A DNA stretch of 64,000 nt, taken from assembly GCA_964058845.1 (NCBI GenBank), contig CAXKVR010000021.1, positions 310,001-374,000 on the forward strand. Direction: 5' to 3'. Source of the DNA: Carex sylvatica (taxonomy: Eukaryota > Streptophyta > Magnoliopsida > Poales > Cyperaceae). The notes under the pieces were generated by a model. That model made no database searches, was not told where the DNA came from, and worked only from the letters and a program-made list of their open reading frames with translations. A program made the translations under genes and the position numbers. This document shows positions 23,115 through 36,268 of this stretch, piece after piece (position 1 is the stretch's first letter; each line of letters starts with the position of its first letter).

Positions 23115-26100
23115 GAGAAATTTGTATATATCCCCATCAAAACTTCTCTTTTTAGATATATCCCCACCATAATTCTAAATTTAGTTATATCCCCATCAAA
23201 ACTTCTCTTTTTAGATATATCCCCACCATAATTCTAAATTTAGTTATATCCTATCAAAATCCAATTATATTATTTATATCTCCAATTCTTCATTTGACCT
23301 CTTAAAATTTATAATAAATATTAATAAAATATTTTAAAGACTGTTTTGCCCTCCATCAAAATTATGGTACTAATTCCCTCCCTTCCTTTTTCTCTGTCGT
23401 TCTTTCCCTTCACGCCATGCTATTGAGTTCGTTGTTGTGTCACCATGACATTCATTAGCAAGATCCATTAAACCGATCTTAGATCAGATTCTTGTATTTG
23501 CATCACCTATTAAAGGCTAAACTTTGTATGGAATTGGATTATGCAATAAATACTGAATTTTGTGAGTTCCAACTCTCTCTCTCGTGTGAAGCTATAGTTA
23601 TCTGATACTCGATTTTATCTTCTATCTTTGGATTCGATTATTTTTGTCTCAGTTGAGGTTGAAATTACCTTGTCAGGAGTTTGATCTTGACATCCCATGC
23701 CAGGAGATATAGCGTTATTATCAATTTCAACTCAGTCAGAGATCATAGCAATTACTAACCTCACCAAAAAAAAGACCCAGTCAAAGATCGCATTGAAGGA
23801 GATGAAGACGCATAGCTAGTTGGTCAGGTCGGAGATGGTTGGTTGGAGTGATATAGCAAACCAATTTTTTTTATTATTGTTGTGTTTGGATCGTGTATAA
23901 ATAAGAAATATAATTGTGGAGTCAATTTAGCGAATTATGAAGGAATTGTATGATTTCCACCTAAGACTTGGCATTTGCTCCATTTGTATCAGTTTTCTGA
24001 TATTTAATCAAATTGACTTCGTTTGTTCTTTGTTCAATTCTTATATTCTTATTTTGAAGATGATTGAAAATCTTACTTATATGAAATAAAGAAAATAAAT
24101 ATGGTAATTTAAGAACTTCACCACTTGTGACAATTTACCTGAATTTTACAGAACAATACATAAATATGTGATTTAAGATTAAGAATCATCTTTCACTTCT
24201 CATTTTTTGTACCAGTCATGCCATAGCTGTATATGAACAAATTTAAACTATTCGCTTTTTCACAGACTATGAAATTCAAGTAGATTACAACCAAGCTATG
24301 AAACATTGTTTTTCACATCTAGAAACATATCTGTCTTCGTTTGTACCAGTACCATATCTCACATCTAGAAACATTGTTTTTCATCAAATTGAAACAAAAG
24401 CAAAGTCAAGTGATAACAACTTGACCCTTTGAAATTCACCTAGCTGTGAAATTTAAATAAAACAAAAAATTTCTTGTTCCAGTTTTACCCTTGTAACCTT
24501 GTTCATATACAAAATCAAGAAGATTGCCTATAATTCAAAATGACTATAAAATATACAAAATGGTTGCTATCATTTGGCAAGAAATTAGATAAAAATGCCT
24601 ATATATTTTCTTCCTCAAGAAGCTTGAAAATAATTGGTGGACATGCTCTCTTCTTTTGTTGTGTAGTACCAATATTAGCACCCCTACAAGAAAATAGATA
24701 AAATTACTTGTGCTAAATATTAAAGTTATGAAATTAACCTTTGATCAACAAATAATAGCAAATGTAACCTTTTCTATTTTGATCCTTGTGTCCTATTTGC
24801 ACTTGAACTAGCTTCATTTTCTTGTGAAGGGACAGCATTTTTGCATGTGCTCCTGTGATGACCATACAAACCACATTGTGTACACTTGTGGGACCTCTTT
24901 GATGGTTCATCTGATGCCTTGATACGACTTGTTTTTTTGGTCTTCCAACTGGCTGGTTTAGAATTGGAGGGAGTAACTTATAACCAAGGTCATGTTTTAC
25001 CCATTTGTCTTTACTTGGCATTGGAGAAATCGCATGAGCATAAGCTGTTTTCAACTGAGCCACTGTGAAATATGGATCAACATAATCTTCCCACCTTACA
25101 TTCCTAATTGAGGCAATGAGTGTGGCTGCATGAACACATGGAACACCCTTCACTTGCCATGCTCTACAAGAACATCTCCGTTCCTTTAAATTCACCTCCC
25201 ACCTTGATTCTTTTTTTGTTATCTCAGCTGTCCAATCCAAGCTTTTATGGACACTATAACTATTCAGCCCCTAAAAAAATAACCATATAAATGCCTTATC
25301 ATGCAAAAGAAAACAATTTACAAATTCAATGTAGTAAGTAGTATTACCCGAGAAATCAATTGTACGTAATTGACCACCTTAGGTACAATCTGGCCCTTCC
25401 AACTCCATACAATTCTTCTTCTGTTATTGAACCTCACCATTATCTTTTGTCGTATGGAATCAATCAAATTTATAATTGGCATGTGCCTCTCTTCAGATAT
25501 CCAACTATTGAATACTTCAGCAATATTGTTAGTGAGATAATCACACTTTGATATTGTTCCAAACTTACTTCTACTCCACAACTTAGTATGCTCCTTATCA
25601 AGATACTTCTTAGCTTCTGGACATTTGTCCTCTATCTCAGCAATCAATGCATCAAAAAGAGATTCGGAGTATGTCCGTGCAGCTCTCCATAATCCAAATC
25701 TAAAAAGGTCACCACGATAGTACTTCTTGAAAATTTTAAAAAGATGTCTCATGCATTCCCTATGCTCGACCAAAGGGTATACATTCTCAATGGCATTGTT
25801 TAACCCTTTTTGCATGTCAGATGATATAACAAGACCCTTTGGCATTCCTATTGCTTCATGTAATAATTTTAAAAACCATTCCTATGATTCCTCGCTTTCA
25901 TTCTCCATAACAGCAAATGCAATTGGAAACATCCAATTATTACCATCAACAGCTGTGGCAGCAACAATGACTCATTTCCATTTGTCTTTCAAGTGACATG
26001 CATCAAGGCTTATGTAGGGTCTACATCCAATGAGAAATCCAGTTGTACAAGCTTCTAGAGCAACGAAAAATCGTTGAAAATGACGACTATCCCCACCGAG

Positions 26101-28363
26101 AAGTTCGACTTTTAGTTCCACAACACTTCCCGGATTTCTTTCTCTTAACTCTTCTCTTAATGCTCCTATTTGGACAAATGAATCCTTCCACTTTCCATAT
26201 ATTTCTCTGACTGCTAATTCTTTTCCTTGCCAAACCCTATGGTACGGTAACAATACACCAAATTTTGATTCTAGTCTTTGTTTTAGTACCTTCACAGCTA
26301 TATCTCCTTCCTTTCTAAGATCATCAATAACTCTGTCTGCCACCCATCCTTGAGTTGCATGTTTGTTTCCACTCTTATTAATCCCATAGCATGTATGTTT
26401 TTGTTGCAATGTTCTGACTATGAAAGTTACCCCATCTTCTGCCTTGGTTGCATGAATCCTCCAACTACACTGAGGATTTGCACAAATTGCCGTCACTCGT
26501 GCTGGTTCAGTCTTGCTTAATTCGTACTCAAAATTATTCATAACCGCATAGTGATTTAATGCCCTTCTGAATGCTACCACATGCGGGTGCTTCGCACTTA
26601 CCTCCATCTTAGGGTTATCCTTATCGTATAAGTAAAATTCTCCATCATAAGCAACCTCATTTGCTTCATCAATATCATCTTCAGATTCACTACAAAGACT
26701 GTGATAACTTTCTTCACTAGGATAATAATCATACCATTCTTCATAATTTTCTTGTTCTCCAATACCCATAACTGTGTCAAGACCTCCATCTTCTCCAACT
26801 CTACCCCCCTGGATCATCTTATCTAATATCACATAGATCACCACCTCCTTCTTCTCCTCATACATTTTAAGCATCAGCCGGTAACTTTCTTCATCCTCAA
26901 GTTGAATAAAGGATCGTGTGGCAACACAGTTATTTAAAAAATATAGTTTTGGACTCTCATCCTCATGATAGAGCCTACTCACATCCTCTAGTAACTCTAC
27001 AAAATCAGAAGTTATCTCATCAAAATACAAGGTCCTTTGTTTGCCATAACAATACTTCTCATTTTTTCCATTTTTGATTGGTCTAAATTGCCCACCATAT
27101 TTAACCTTCAACTTGTAGCGCAATAGGTTTATGCTGAAAATTATAGAAGATTAATAAGACTACATTAGATAATACAGTATGGTTCAAGTTGGATACAGAT
27201 TTCAGTTTTGACTAGAGTTAGTGTTTTGATGAATTGTTGCTGGTACAAAAAGATAAAGTACTGGTTTAAATTTTACATTAGACTAAGGTTGGTGTTTTAA
27301 TATAGACTGTTAGTTTCAGTTTTATATGTCGCTGCCAGTTTGAGTTATATTGGATAAACTATTTTCAATTTTGAAATTGGCATTATGCCTTATTTTTCAG
27401 AAAAATAAGATTAAATTAGCTTGGGGGGGGGGGGGATATTGTAATTTTGAACTATCAAAATGAAAGTACCTTGAATCATTGACTATTGCATCATTTTTTT
27501 TCCTAACTGACTTCAACTTCTTACGGGTTATTTTGTCTTTGTTGCTCAAGAAATTGTCATCATGATTATGGTTAGAACTGATAATCAATGAAGAAAATGG
27601 ATCAGTGTTGTTTGAATCTCTGTCCATGATATACAATTTTTGTGAGAGGGAGAAGAGAAGAAAGAAAAGGACTGAGTTGAGAACAGACGATCAAGATGCA
27701 CGATGACCAACAAAACAACCCAGAGCTGTCACAAGAAAGAAACAAAATTATTTAAAAATAAAAAATAAAATAATTCATACCTGACATCAGATTTTTTTTT
27801 TTTTTGCAAAGACTTTGACATTAAACAAAGAATCCACAGCTGCTACTCAAGTAAAGCCAAATTAAATAAACACAAATTATCTCTAAGGAATATAATATAA
27901 TATATCAAGTTCTCAAGAGTTTAATTTAGGTGACAATAGGGACGAACATCAACTTGATTCAGATCACCTAACCCATCGGAATTTAAATAAAGGAAAATTT
28001 CATACCGTAGAGTTGGAGAAGATTGAGTGTGTTGTGAGAAGAATTGTGGTAAGAGGTAGCGTCACACCAAGAAGTAGAAACGCGGCAAAAAAGGAAAAAA
28101 AAAAGAAAATGAAGTTTTAGCGGGAACAGAAAGAACGACAGAGAAAAAGGAAGGGAGGGAATTAGTACTGTAATTTTGATGGAGGGCAAAACAGTATTTA
28201 AAATATTTTATTAATATTTATTATAAATTTTAAGAGGTCAAATGAAGAATTGGGGGATATAAATAATACAATTGAGTTTTGATGGGGATGTAACTAAATT
28301 TAGAGTTGTGATGGGGATATATCTAAAAAGAGAAGTTTTGATTGTGATATATACAAATTTCTC
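23115..28363 (-). mobile_element. Complete MULE transposon (autonomous-type structure, now dead)
   Basis: The ends are GAGAAATTTGTATATA and its complement TATATACAAATTTCTC, with long terminal inverted repeats: about 297 bases on the left (23115-23411) and about 239 on the right (28125-28363). The difference is a 59-base tandem duplication in the left repeat (units from about 23131 and 23190). The exact 9-bp duplication TTTTAACAT flanks it. It contains one transposase gene on the minus strand. Bases 23412-24733 and 27640-28124 hold no further gene that I can see. Confidence 0.92.
24734..27636 (-). pseudogene. MULE transposase with SWIM zinc finger, inactivated
   Basis: Three exons on the minus strand, 27636-27470, 27133-25348 and 25270-24734, join in phase. 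Parts in order: a basic N-terminus; a PB1-like stretch (LKVKYGGQFRPI); a MuDR-type DNA-binding zinc region (CANPQCSWRIHA to QQKHTC); the catalytic DDE core with SLDACHLK, ISSDMQKGL and NNIAEVFNSW; a SWIM finger CSCRAW...CVHA; and an AT-hook-like GRPKK. The core carries TGA at 25972-25974 and TAG at 25882-25884, both in frame. An A has been lost in the homopolymer at 24932-24938: the zinc knuckle CTQCGLYGHHRSTC follows in the next frame, which ends at TAG 24774. So the protein cannot be made intact. It resembles the MUSTANG/FAR1-like branch, but domestication is excluded by the intact TIRs. Confidence 0.88.
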
Positions 28364-28479
28364 TTTTAACATAAGGGAGGCGCGAGGGTCCGGATCCATT
28401 AGGATTCACGGGACCCTTGGATTCTGATCAAATGGTACAGATCCAAATTACTTAATGAATCCGAACTCGGCGAGAGGTG

Positions 28480-30292
28480 TGATAAGCATAAATTATATAC
28501 ACATTTGATCTAGATTTTATCATGAAATAACACCAATTATCTTGTATTTATAATATAAAGTGATTAAAATACACTTAGAATCAAGTTATTGCGGTTATTT
28601 AGCTTTTCAATATAGGAAATGATGCAAAATAGCAAAAATACCCCCCAGTGCGGATCCGCCACCCGCACTGCGGATCAACTCAGTCGCACTCGCTGCGCAG
28701 AGGAAAAGTTCGAGACTAGTGCGGACGCACTGTGGCCAGTGCGTATGAGCCCAGCCGCATTCAGGACTTGGCCAAAATTCAGAAAGTTTCAGAGAAGCAG
28801 AACTCATCCGCAGTGCGGATCATCCATCCGCAGTGTCACCCGCACCAGAGAAATTCGCAGAAGTTAAATAAGAAAACTTGTCCCAGTGCGGGTGAAGCCA
28901 CCCGCAGTGCGGGTCATCCATCCGCACTGGACCCGCAGAAAGCCAATAACTGCCCGGTTTGACAGTTTTTCTATTTTTGGCGCTTTATGGACGCGTTTTT
29001 ACTACCAGAAATACACATGCTTGCCGGGGAAGTAATGTAAACAGAGCACCCACTAACCCCACCTTCTAGCCTCTAAATCGGGCATAGTCCTTGGCTATAA
29101 AAGAGAAAGTTTTTCCCCATTCAAGGACATCGATTATCACACATCAATCATCACACCACATCAACCAACACACCATCATTCCCTCTCTTTACACATACAC
29201 TTAGCGATAAATTTTGGAGTAAGGAAAGCTTTCAAGCAAGGAGAAGAAGGGTTTCCTAAGCAAGATTCGGCAAAATAGAGGTCTTTGATTTGTCAAAGGG
29301 TGTAATTGCTTCTTTTATTTCATTTCTTCTTACTTTGCCAATTTTTGTAATGGATCTCTCCATGAGGGAGTAGTTCTCTCTCTAGGGGTTAGGTCATCAT
29401 GCATGAACTTGTTTAATTCTATTTTATTCGGTTATTTGTTTTTATTATGATTGTTTTATGGGATTTGATTGTTAATTTCTGTGATTTATCATTTGTGTTA
29501 ATTACGTAGTTAGTACTTGAATTGTAGTATCCCGTTTTGGTTTCGAAAGAACCAAAATTGATCGTGATCAATATGATAGTACCAAACTATGAATGCAAAT
29601 ACCCTAGGTTTAGATTAAGATTGTAACCAATTTAATCTAAGTCGGAACTATAGAAATTAAGGTTAGGGACTTGGTGAAGAACCTAACCGTGAAGTCAAAC
29701 CCTAATTAGGACATCTCAAATCAAATCGGATATTGGTGTCATGAACTTAAATGAGAAGTACCAATATTTGAGGAGAGGAGAGACTAACAAGAGCTTATGG
29801 TCTAGGTAGCTAGGGTGAGGAACCTAATCGAGAAGTCCGAATTACCTAGGCACGTTATTAATTCACGAAAGTGACCCTTAATAACATATTAGGTTAGAAA
29901 CCTCGTCAAATCATACATGAATTCAAGCAAATACCGAATAGATAGAATTAGCAAGGGATTGTAGACCAAAGACCCCTAGATCTTCTCAACTTGAAAGCAA
30001 ACCAATATTCCTTTCTTTCATTTTATTTACTTTAATTGTTTAAAACTCTTCTCTTTCGGATATTGAACCCAAAAATTAGGAATTGTTAGAACAACCCCCC
30101 CTCATTTACTTTATTGCACTTTACTTTCTTCATTTTCTGAAATCTATTATTTATAGTGTTAGCATAGTATTTACCATACTCCTTGTGGTTCGATACCCGA
30201 TAATATACTACACGGTAGGATTGTGCACTTGCAATCCGAACCTAAAGTGTATTTGAGGATAAAGCTTTTTACCATACCCTTTGGACGTACCA
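28480..30292 (+). mobile_element. Solo LTR of a Ty3/gypsy-like retrotransposon
   Basis: It starts TGATAAGC and ends GTACCA. The pentamer AGGTG is repeated at 28475-28479 and 30293-30297. A TATAAAAG box lies at 29096-29103, about 616 bases in. The U3 (28640-28950) contains many inverted words of the type cagtgcgg(g/a)t and (a/t)ccgcactg. The downstream part has ccttgtggttcgatacccg and ctacacggtaggatt, shared with the solo LTR at 3577-5385 in opposite orientation. No internal domains adjoin. Confidence 0.82.
29096..29103 (+). promoter_or_regulatory. LTR TATA box
   Basis: TATAAAAG sits where the U3/R border of the solo LTR is expected. The minus-strand counterpart in the other solo LTR is TATATAAA at 4821-4828. 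Confidence 0.6.
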
Positions 30293-30297
30293 AGGTG

Positions 30298-32674
30298 AGT
30301 AGTGATTAGTGAATGGCCCAACACTCCAATAGTGAATAGCATCCTCTCTGCTAAATTATTATTTTTTTAAATAAATTTAAAAAATAGTATCTATCTATAA
30401 ACTGAATCCATATCCTCCCCGAATGCATATCTCTGCATTAACTCAAAAATAAATCTTTTGAGTTACTGAATCTCAATAGTTTGATCTTAAACAGAGTTAA
30501 TTTGGTTCTGCTTATGATATAGAAAGCTCTTTAGTATTAGTACGGATTTAATTCACACAAATTTTAAAGAAGATCAGATGGTCAATATTCATTAACTCAA
30601 AAGATTTCCTTTTGAGTTAATGCAGAGGATACGAATTCATCATCTGCGGCACCGTAAAAAGGAATCTTTTATAATCTTCATTCCATTATTAAGCACGTTG
30701 GGTGTCCAATCCGTCAACGACTACGATTGAAAGATGAAATTTCAGATTTAATCTCAGCCCTCCAATCACACTATTTGTCTTCTTTTAATTAAATACATCT
30801 GAATAATGTGTAAAAATCTAAATTTAGTTAAAAACATAATCGCCATACATAATAGCACACGATACGTTACAATTAAAATTAAACATACTCCAAAAATTTA
30901 GCAATATTTTTTTTTTCTTATTTCTTACTTTCCTTACTTTTCCTTCATTTCTATAAACATCACGGCATAATAAATTTCATTTTATTTTTTCTTTGTATAT
31001 TACTATATATTACTATATTTGTTAAAAACTCGAATATGTATAGCTATCAAAGATGAGATTGTCTTCTATGTATTTGCTTTCACAAAATTACAATCATTGA
31101 CATCTTTCTCTGCCCTTTCAGGTGGTTTGAGTAAAAATGATTTCATAATGACAGCAAAGATAGACAAAATCGAAATAGAGTATAGTAGCAATAATCCCAT
31201 ACCAAATGCTCTATGTAAGGTCAAATGTTCTAATAGTTTCAAAGACTCCACTTCAAAGATGTAGCTTTATCAGCTCCTCATGATGCTATTGAGTTATCTC
31301 ACGGTAAATATTAATTTTAACAAAAAATTAAAAAAAAAAATTTATGTACTTTTTAGAATAGTAGTTGAAGCAAATTAGATTTTATATTGGATTTTTTTTT
31401 AGGTGTACGACTACGTCATTAGAGGATATATAATAATGCTAATGTGAAAATGTATGATCTACAAGAGCTGAGTCAATTAGGTGATTTAAATGTCAATGAA
31501 TTTCGAGAGGTGGCTTATGAGATGGAAATCGGTTGATGAAGGACATTTGCGCTTATGTGATTATGTAAATCCTAAACAATTGGTCGCATTCACTGAGATT
31601 ATGCAATGTGTTATGGATAAGAAAAGTGGAGTCTTTATTTGATGGACCAAGCAAAAATATTTAATCTCTTTAACTTCAAGTATATTATGATACAAATCAA
31701 TAATATGAAGTTCAGAATTGAATGCAAAACAAATCATAAAAGAAATGAGGGGGGAGTTTTGGTAAAAATTTAGGAGTACAGTGACGGAATCAAGGGCGTT
31801 TTGCTTACTGGCTAATTGGGTAAGGGGCACACGGGGAAACTTCAATGACAAACTAAGTTCCACCTTTATGGAGGAGCTCCAGTTGCATACTACGATCGAT
31901 CCAACATTTTTCAGATTGGAATCATGATTTATGGTACAAAACTAGGTCCATAAAGAGAAAGCATGGCATTGTTTGCCCTTGCTGTTCCTCCCTCCCCCCC
32001 CCCCCCCCCCCCCCCCCACACACACACATTTTTACATTTTCATAACTTGAGAAGAGGCAGGTAATTTAGACGTCTCTATTTTTTTTAATTAGAGGACATT
32101 TAAGATTTAAGTAGTTAGCTGGTTTTTCTTTTTATTTAGAATTTCTCTTTTATAGCTATGTAATCCTGTAAGACAATTTAAATTATTATAATATACCTAC
32201 GGGTTTCTATAATTAAAAAAAAAAAACCAAATAGAGTCATCTCTCTTGCAGTAGTTCAAAGTGACAGAGGAAAGAAACACAGAGAGAGTAAAATAGTACA
32301 AGTCATTTATCTTTTTTGCAATGATAACTGAAACTTTATAAAAAAAGATGTTATTACAGCGCTAAAAAAATAATAATACCGACAGCATTGATTTTTCCAA
32401 CATTTTGCACGTCTCTTATCCATTTGAAGACAATCAATACTTCTTTTTATAATAAAGTGTTTATTGAATTAAAATGTGTTCCATGTATTTCGCATATAAA
32501 ACATATATATATATATATAAAGTATTACTAGCTAAGATGTGTTCCATAAATTATATTCAAATAACATTTATAGAAGGTTATTTAACTCAAGCGGTCATAT
32601 GTTGTTGTTTCTTTTAATATTATATAATATTTGTTTCTTTGTTCAATTCTAATTTAAATTTTATAAGATGTTTC
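30298..32674. other. Intergenic sequence with MITE fragments
   Basis: No convincing gene. Bases 30400-30640 and 35930-36080 share a MITE-like phrase (ttaactcaaaa ... gcagaggatacgaattc). A minus-strand frame at 31251-31066 (61 residues) has one hydrophobic segment (GMGLLLLYSISILSIFAVI) but no start context or recognised family; it may be a membrane-protein relic or chance. A poly(C) run followed by CA repeats lies at 31990-32029. Confidence 0.35.
31990..32029. repeat. Poly(C)/(CA)n low-complexity tract
   Basis: More than 20 consecutive C residues are followed by about six CA units. A run of this type is prone to sequencing and assembly length errors. Confidence 0.9.
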
Positions 32675-34449
32675 TGTTGCAACGCACAGACCCAATTTTA
32701 CGTTACGAAAAATTTTATAATTTATTTTCAAGTGAATTAAAAGCAAGAATCAAAAATCGTGCTAATAAAATAAGGGTTTAAACCTTAATAAGGTTTCCAT
32801 GGATAAGTAAATCAAGTGTGAATCGAAATCGCGTCGAAAATACGAGTTTCTGAAACTTTATAGGCTCAGTGCGTCCGCACTGGTGGTGAGTGCGGATGGA
32901 TGATCCGCACTGACCCCAGCTATTTTTCTGAAAATTGACTAAGTCTTGAGTGCGGGTGTCTCGACCCATACTGAATTTAAATGCGGACACATTAGGCTCG
33001 GACTTTTCTTGATTCAGTACCGTTTTAATGAAAAATTTGACTAAGTACTGAGTGCGTTCGCACTTATGAATTTCCTGTGATTTTTCTGAAATCATAAAAT
33101 CTGTCCAAGTGATGAGTGTGGGTGACTGACCCGCACTGAAAATGAGTGCGTCCGCACTAGAGTATTTTGCTGTGTTTTCTGTGCCGTTTGAATTCTGACA
33201 AGGGCTGAGTGCGGGTGGCCGACCCGCACTGAAAACGAGTGCGTCCGCACTCAGAGAGATTTTTAACAAAACTCAGATTTTATTTCTTTTCCTTTCTCTC
33301 TTTCTCCTCCGTCTCTTTCTCCTCTCTATGTGTGTTCCGCAAAAAGAAGAAGAAAAAGAAAGAGAGAACCCTCTCCCCCTCTCAAACTGCCTAAAGTCCC
33401 GAGAAATCGAAAGTAGAAGCGAGAAACTGGCCGTAGATCTCTCCTAGCCATTCCGTTCGGTAATTATTTCTTTCCCTTTTCTCTCGAAACCTCGGATTCT
33501 CTCGATTGTTCGGGTTTTCATTTTAAACCTGAAATTTATGCTTGAAACTCTTGTAGACTAGTCCTTTGAGCTTCCTTGTTAGTTATTTGCTGAATTTTCT
33601 CTCGATTTCGTCCCAATTTTGGGATTTTCAGTTTTAGGGTTTTCGGTACCAAATTCAGAAATTTGAAAATATGGTTGATTGATTAGGCTAACCCGACCAA
33701 ATAGACTTGTAATCGGTAGGATTATCTTTCTATCTCGAAATGCTAGCACGTGTATCGGTTAATTCGAATTTCGACCAAATCATGGTTTAACCAATCGGTA
33801 AATTGAATTATTACGAGAATCAAACTAGTGAACTAGTAAATGAATTGTTACCAAATTGAGATGGTATATGGTTTAGAGAACCGAATCGCAAAGTGTGTGA
33901 TGGTTAAGAGGTATTAAGTAAGAAAACTGATAAAAAGGGTATACAAATTCGGTTAAAAAAATATGAAATAACTCGTGTCACCCAATTGAACCTCCAGACC
34001 ATTGAACCAAGCCTAAACCAAACGAATACGTGTAATATAGGTGTAGGCTCGGTCGAGTAAGACTTTGCGGGGCAATTCGAGACGCCTGATCCATAACTTT
34101 GCTGTACGCTCGTCGTAATCAGGTGCGGAGTTCTTGGACTTATTTGATGTTTTATTTTCATAAATTAGATTATTTCTCGATTGTCATGTTGAATGCTTGA
34201 TTGTTGCATAATTGTTGGAATTCATGTAATATAGTTGATTTGCATACTCGTCTGGTTGTCAAATTGAATTATTATTATGTGATCTGATTATGGTTGAAAG
34301 TCATCACAAATTGTTGATTGTGAAAATTATTGAGAATGAATTGGTGAAGTTGAGCTGTATAGCTGACTTTGATCCCATAATCCTTCTGGCGCATTAGGTG
34401 AATGGCCCTCATGATTTTCCAGGACCGGTTGGAACGAGGGGTGGGTGGC

Positions 34450-34482
<33 letters not shown>

Positions 34483-35380
34483 GTTGATTGTGATTGTGTT
34501 TGTGGATGACTCGTGTGTAACGTCTGTGGCTCGGGAGTATTATCCTACGTGATAATGCATTTGAAAGGTCAATTGAATATTACGATATCTTGAGTTTCGA
34601 AGTGAATTTTCAGTTATGATTTCAAACCAGACCTTAGAAAACGGTTAAGCCAAAGCACTGCAGATGGGTGTCAGATAAAGGGTCCAGCTAAGTGGAACGT
34701 CTGTAGGTGTCAGTAACCCTACAGACGAGGGTCAGATAAAAAGGGTCCAGCTCGATGGAACATCTGTAGGTGCTACTAGCCTTATTGAAATAAGTTAAGC
34801 CTGTTATGTTATCGTTCAAACTTCATTTTGGAAATTCTATTAGTTGCATTTCATTTTATTATCTGTTGTCAAGCATATGCATTCATTTATATATTGTGGT
34901 AGAATTGTGAAAGTTATTTCGTATGAATTTTATTTTGTGAAAATAGAGTCTGATTACAAGTCCAATAACCTGATTGTGGCAAATTCGCACTGAGAATAAA
35001 TTCTCACCCCCATCCTTTAGGGTACTTTTACGGGTTTTGGTGCGACTTGGTCTGGAGAGGCACGCGAGTAGTAGGCCCCTGGTATATATCACCTTTACTA
35101 TAGTCGTTATTTTTGTTATTTGACTAGAGATGTGTATAGTTATATGTACTGATTTTGTTATATAGCTTTCTATGTCATACCTGACGGTTGGTATCCGTAG
35201 GAGATACCTTTGATATGTTATACTTGTACCAGTCTTGGTACTTGAATTATTATATATGACTTGTTTTATATATTTTTGTCGTGTATTTTATGAGTGTATG
35301 TTGAACTGCTTTGTAAGTATACACGAAGTTGTATGCTTATGGCGGGGGACTGTTGCGACCCGTAGCCGCGGGGTGTGACA
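32675..35380 (+). mobile_element. LTR-derived region (Tekay/Del-like long LTR?)
   Basis: It opens TGTTGCAACGCACAG and closes GGGGTGTGACA, the latter preceded by a polypurine-like ggcgggggac at 35341-35350. At 32860-33260 there are repeated inverted words gagtgcgg(g/a)tg and (t/a)ccgcact, similar in style to the U3 of the other LTRs. Further on are a CT-rich leader (33270-33400) and duplicated phrases gggtccagct and catctgtaggtg near 34680-34770. No target duplication was found and no protein domain is visible, so the ends and class are tentative. Confidence 0.5.
34451..34476. repeat. (TA)n microsatellite
   Basis: Thirteen or so TA units inside the LTR-derived region. Confidence 0.85.
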
Positions 35381-35462
35381 CCAATACTAATAATCATAGT
35401 AACTGTCTAGATTACTCCTTGATACTCAATCGGTGTCTATTCGGGATGGCTCAGTAGCCAAT

Positions 35463-35689
35463 GGTCATGTTTAGTTGTGGAGTAACTTTAATCCGGAGTA
35501 AATTGCTTACTCCAAGTTAAGGTGGTGGAGTAAGTTAATCATGTTTGGTGGAGTAAACTAAACCACCTCTCTAGATGGAGTAAGTTACTCCGGTTTAGCT
35601 CACCTCTTACTCCATCTTACTTCTATTTTACTTCTTATTTGAATCCTTAAATATGAAGTAAGAGGTTTACTCCATAACTAAACATGGCC
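35463..35689. mobile_element. Tourist/PIF-Harbinger-like MITE
   Basis: A 227-base element with inverted ends GGTCATGTTTAGTTGTGGAGTAA and a near-perfect complement ending CATGGCC. It is flanked by AAT on both sides (35460-35462 and 35690-35692). The 3-bp duplication and the GGCCATGTTTAG-like ends fit PIF/Harbinger-derived MITEs. The interior has several ttactcc and ggagtaa words. Confidence 0.7.
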
Positions 35690-35692
35690 AAT

Positions 35693-36260
35693 ATTATTTG
35701 TGCATTGATATTCGTGCAAAGTTAAAAAATAGTCCATATCAACTATTTGTAGAAGATTCCTTTTTGCGGTACCAAGAATGATCTGAATTCCCTGTATCTT
35801 ATCGAGGCACTGTTCCGTGAAATAATTAGATCCCAATCGTTCTTTTAATTTTGCACGAATCTCAAAGCCAAAATAACACTAGTCCCTGCATCATTTCTCA
35901 GAATTCACATCATCTTCATTGTAAACGAAATTCATTTGACTCTTGTCTAAAACATAGAGAGTTTTTAATATTAATGCAGATTTAATTCATATGAATCTTA
36001 AAGTTGATCAGACGATCTAGATACATTAACTCAAAAAATTTCCTTTTGAATTAATGCAGAGGATACGAATTCCATTACTTAGTGGACACTTTTTTTTTAA
36101 GTTAATATGAGTCGTAAAGTAATGGATACTTGTCCATCAAATTACTCGAATGCTCCATATTACTTAAAAATTACATAGCCGGCCTCGTATTAATCTGAAT
36201 GGTCGCACAGTAGTCTTTCTTGTGCACGAATCTCAAAGTACTAAAAATGGCGATAGGAGA
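35693..36260. other. AT-rich intergenic sequence with a MITE fragment
   Basis: Contains the 35930-36080 copy of the MITE-like phrase also seen at 30400-30640. No gene is seen. Confidence 0.4.
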
Positions 36261-36268
36261 GTAGTGAA

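Noticed and set aside
26598..26798. 66-residue minus-strand frame, rich in Met
   Set aside because: Shadow of the MULE transposase coding frame.
28607..28962. Several overlapping open frames on both strands
   Set aside because: They arise from the GTGCGG inverted words of the LTR U3; no stop-poor coding bias or domain.
32778..33269. 163-residue minus-strand frame
   Set aside because: Translation of the repeated GTGCGG words in the LTR-derived region; the protein is itself a repeat of SADAL-type segments.
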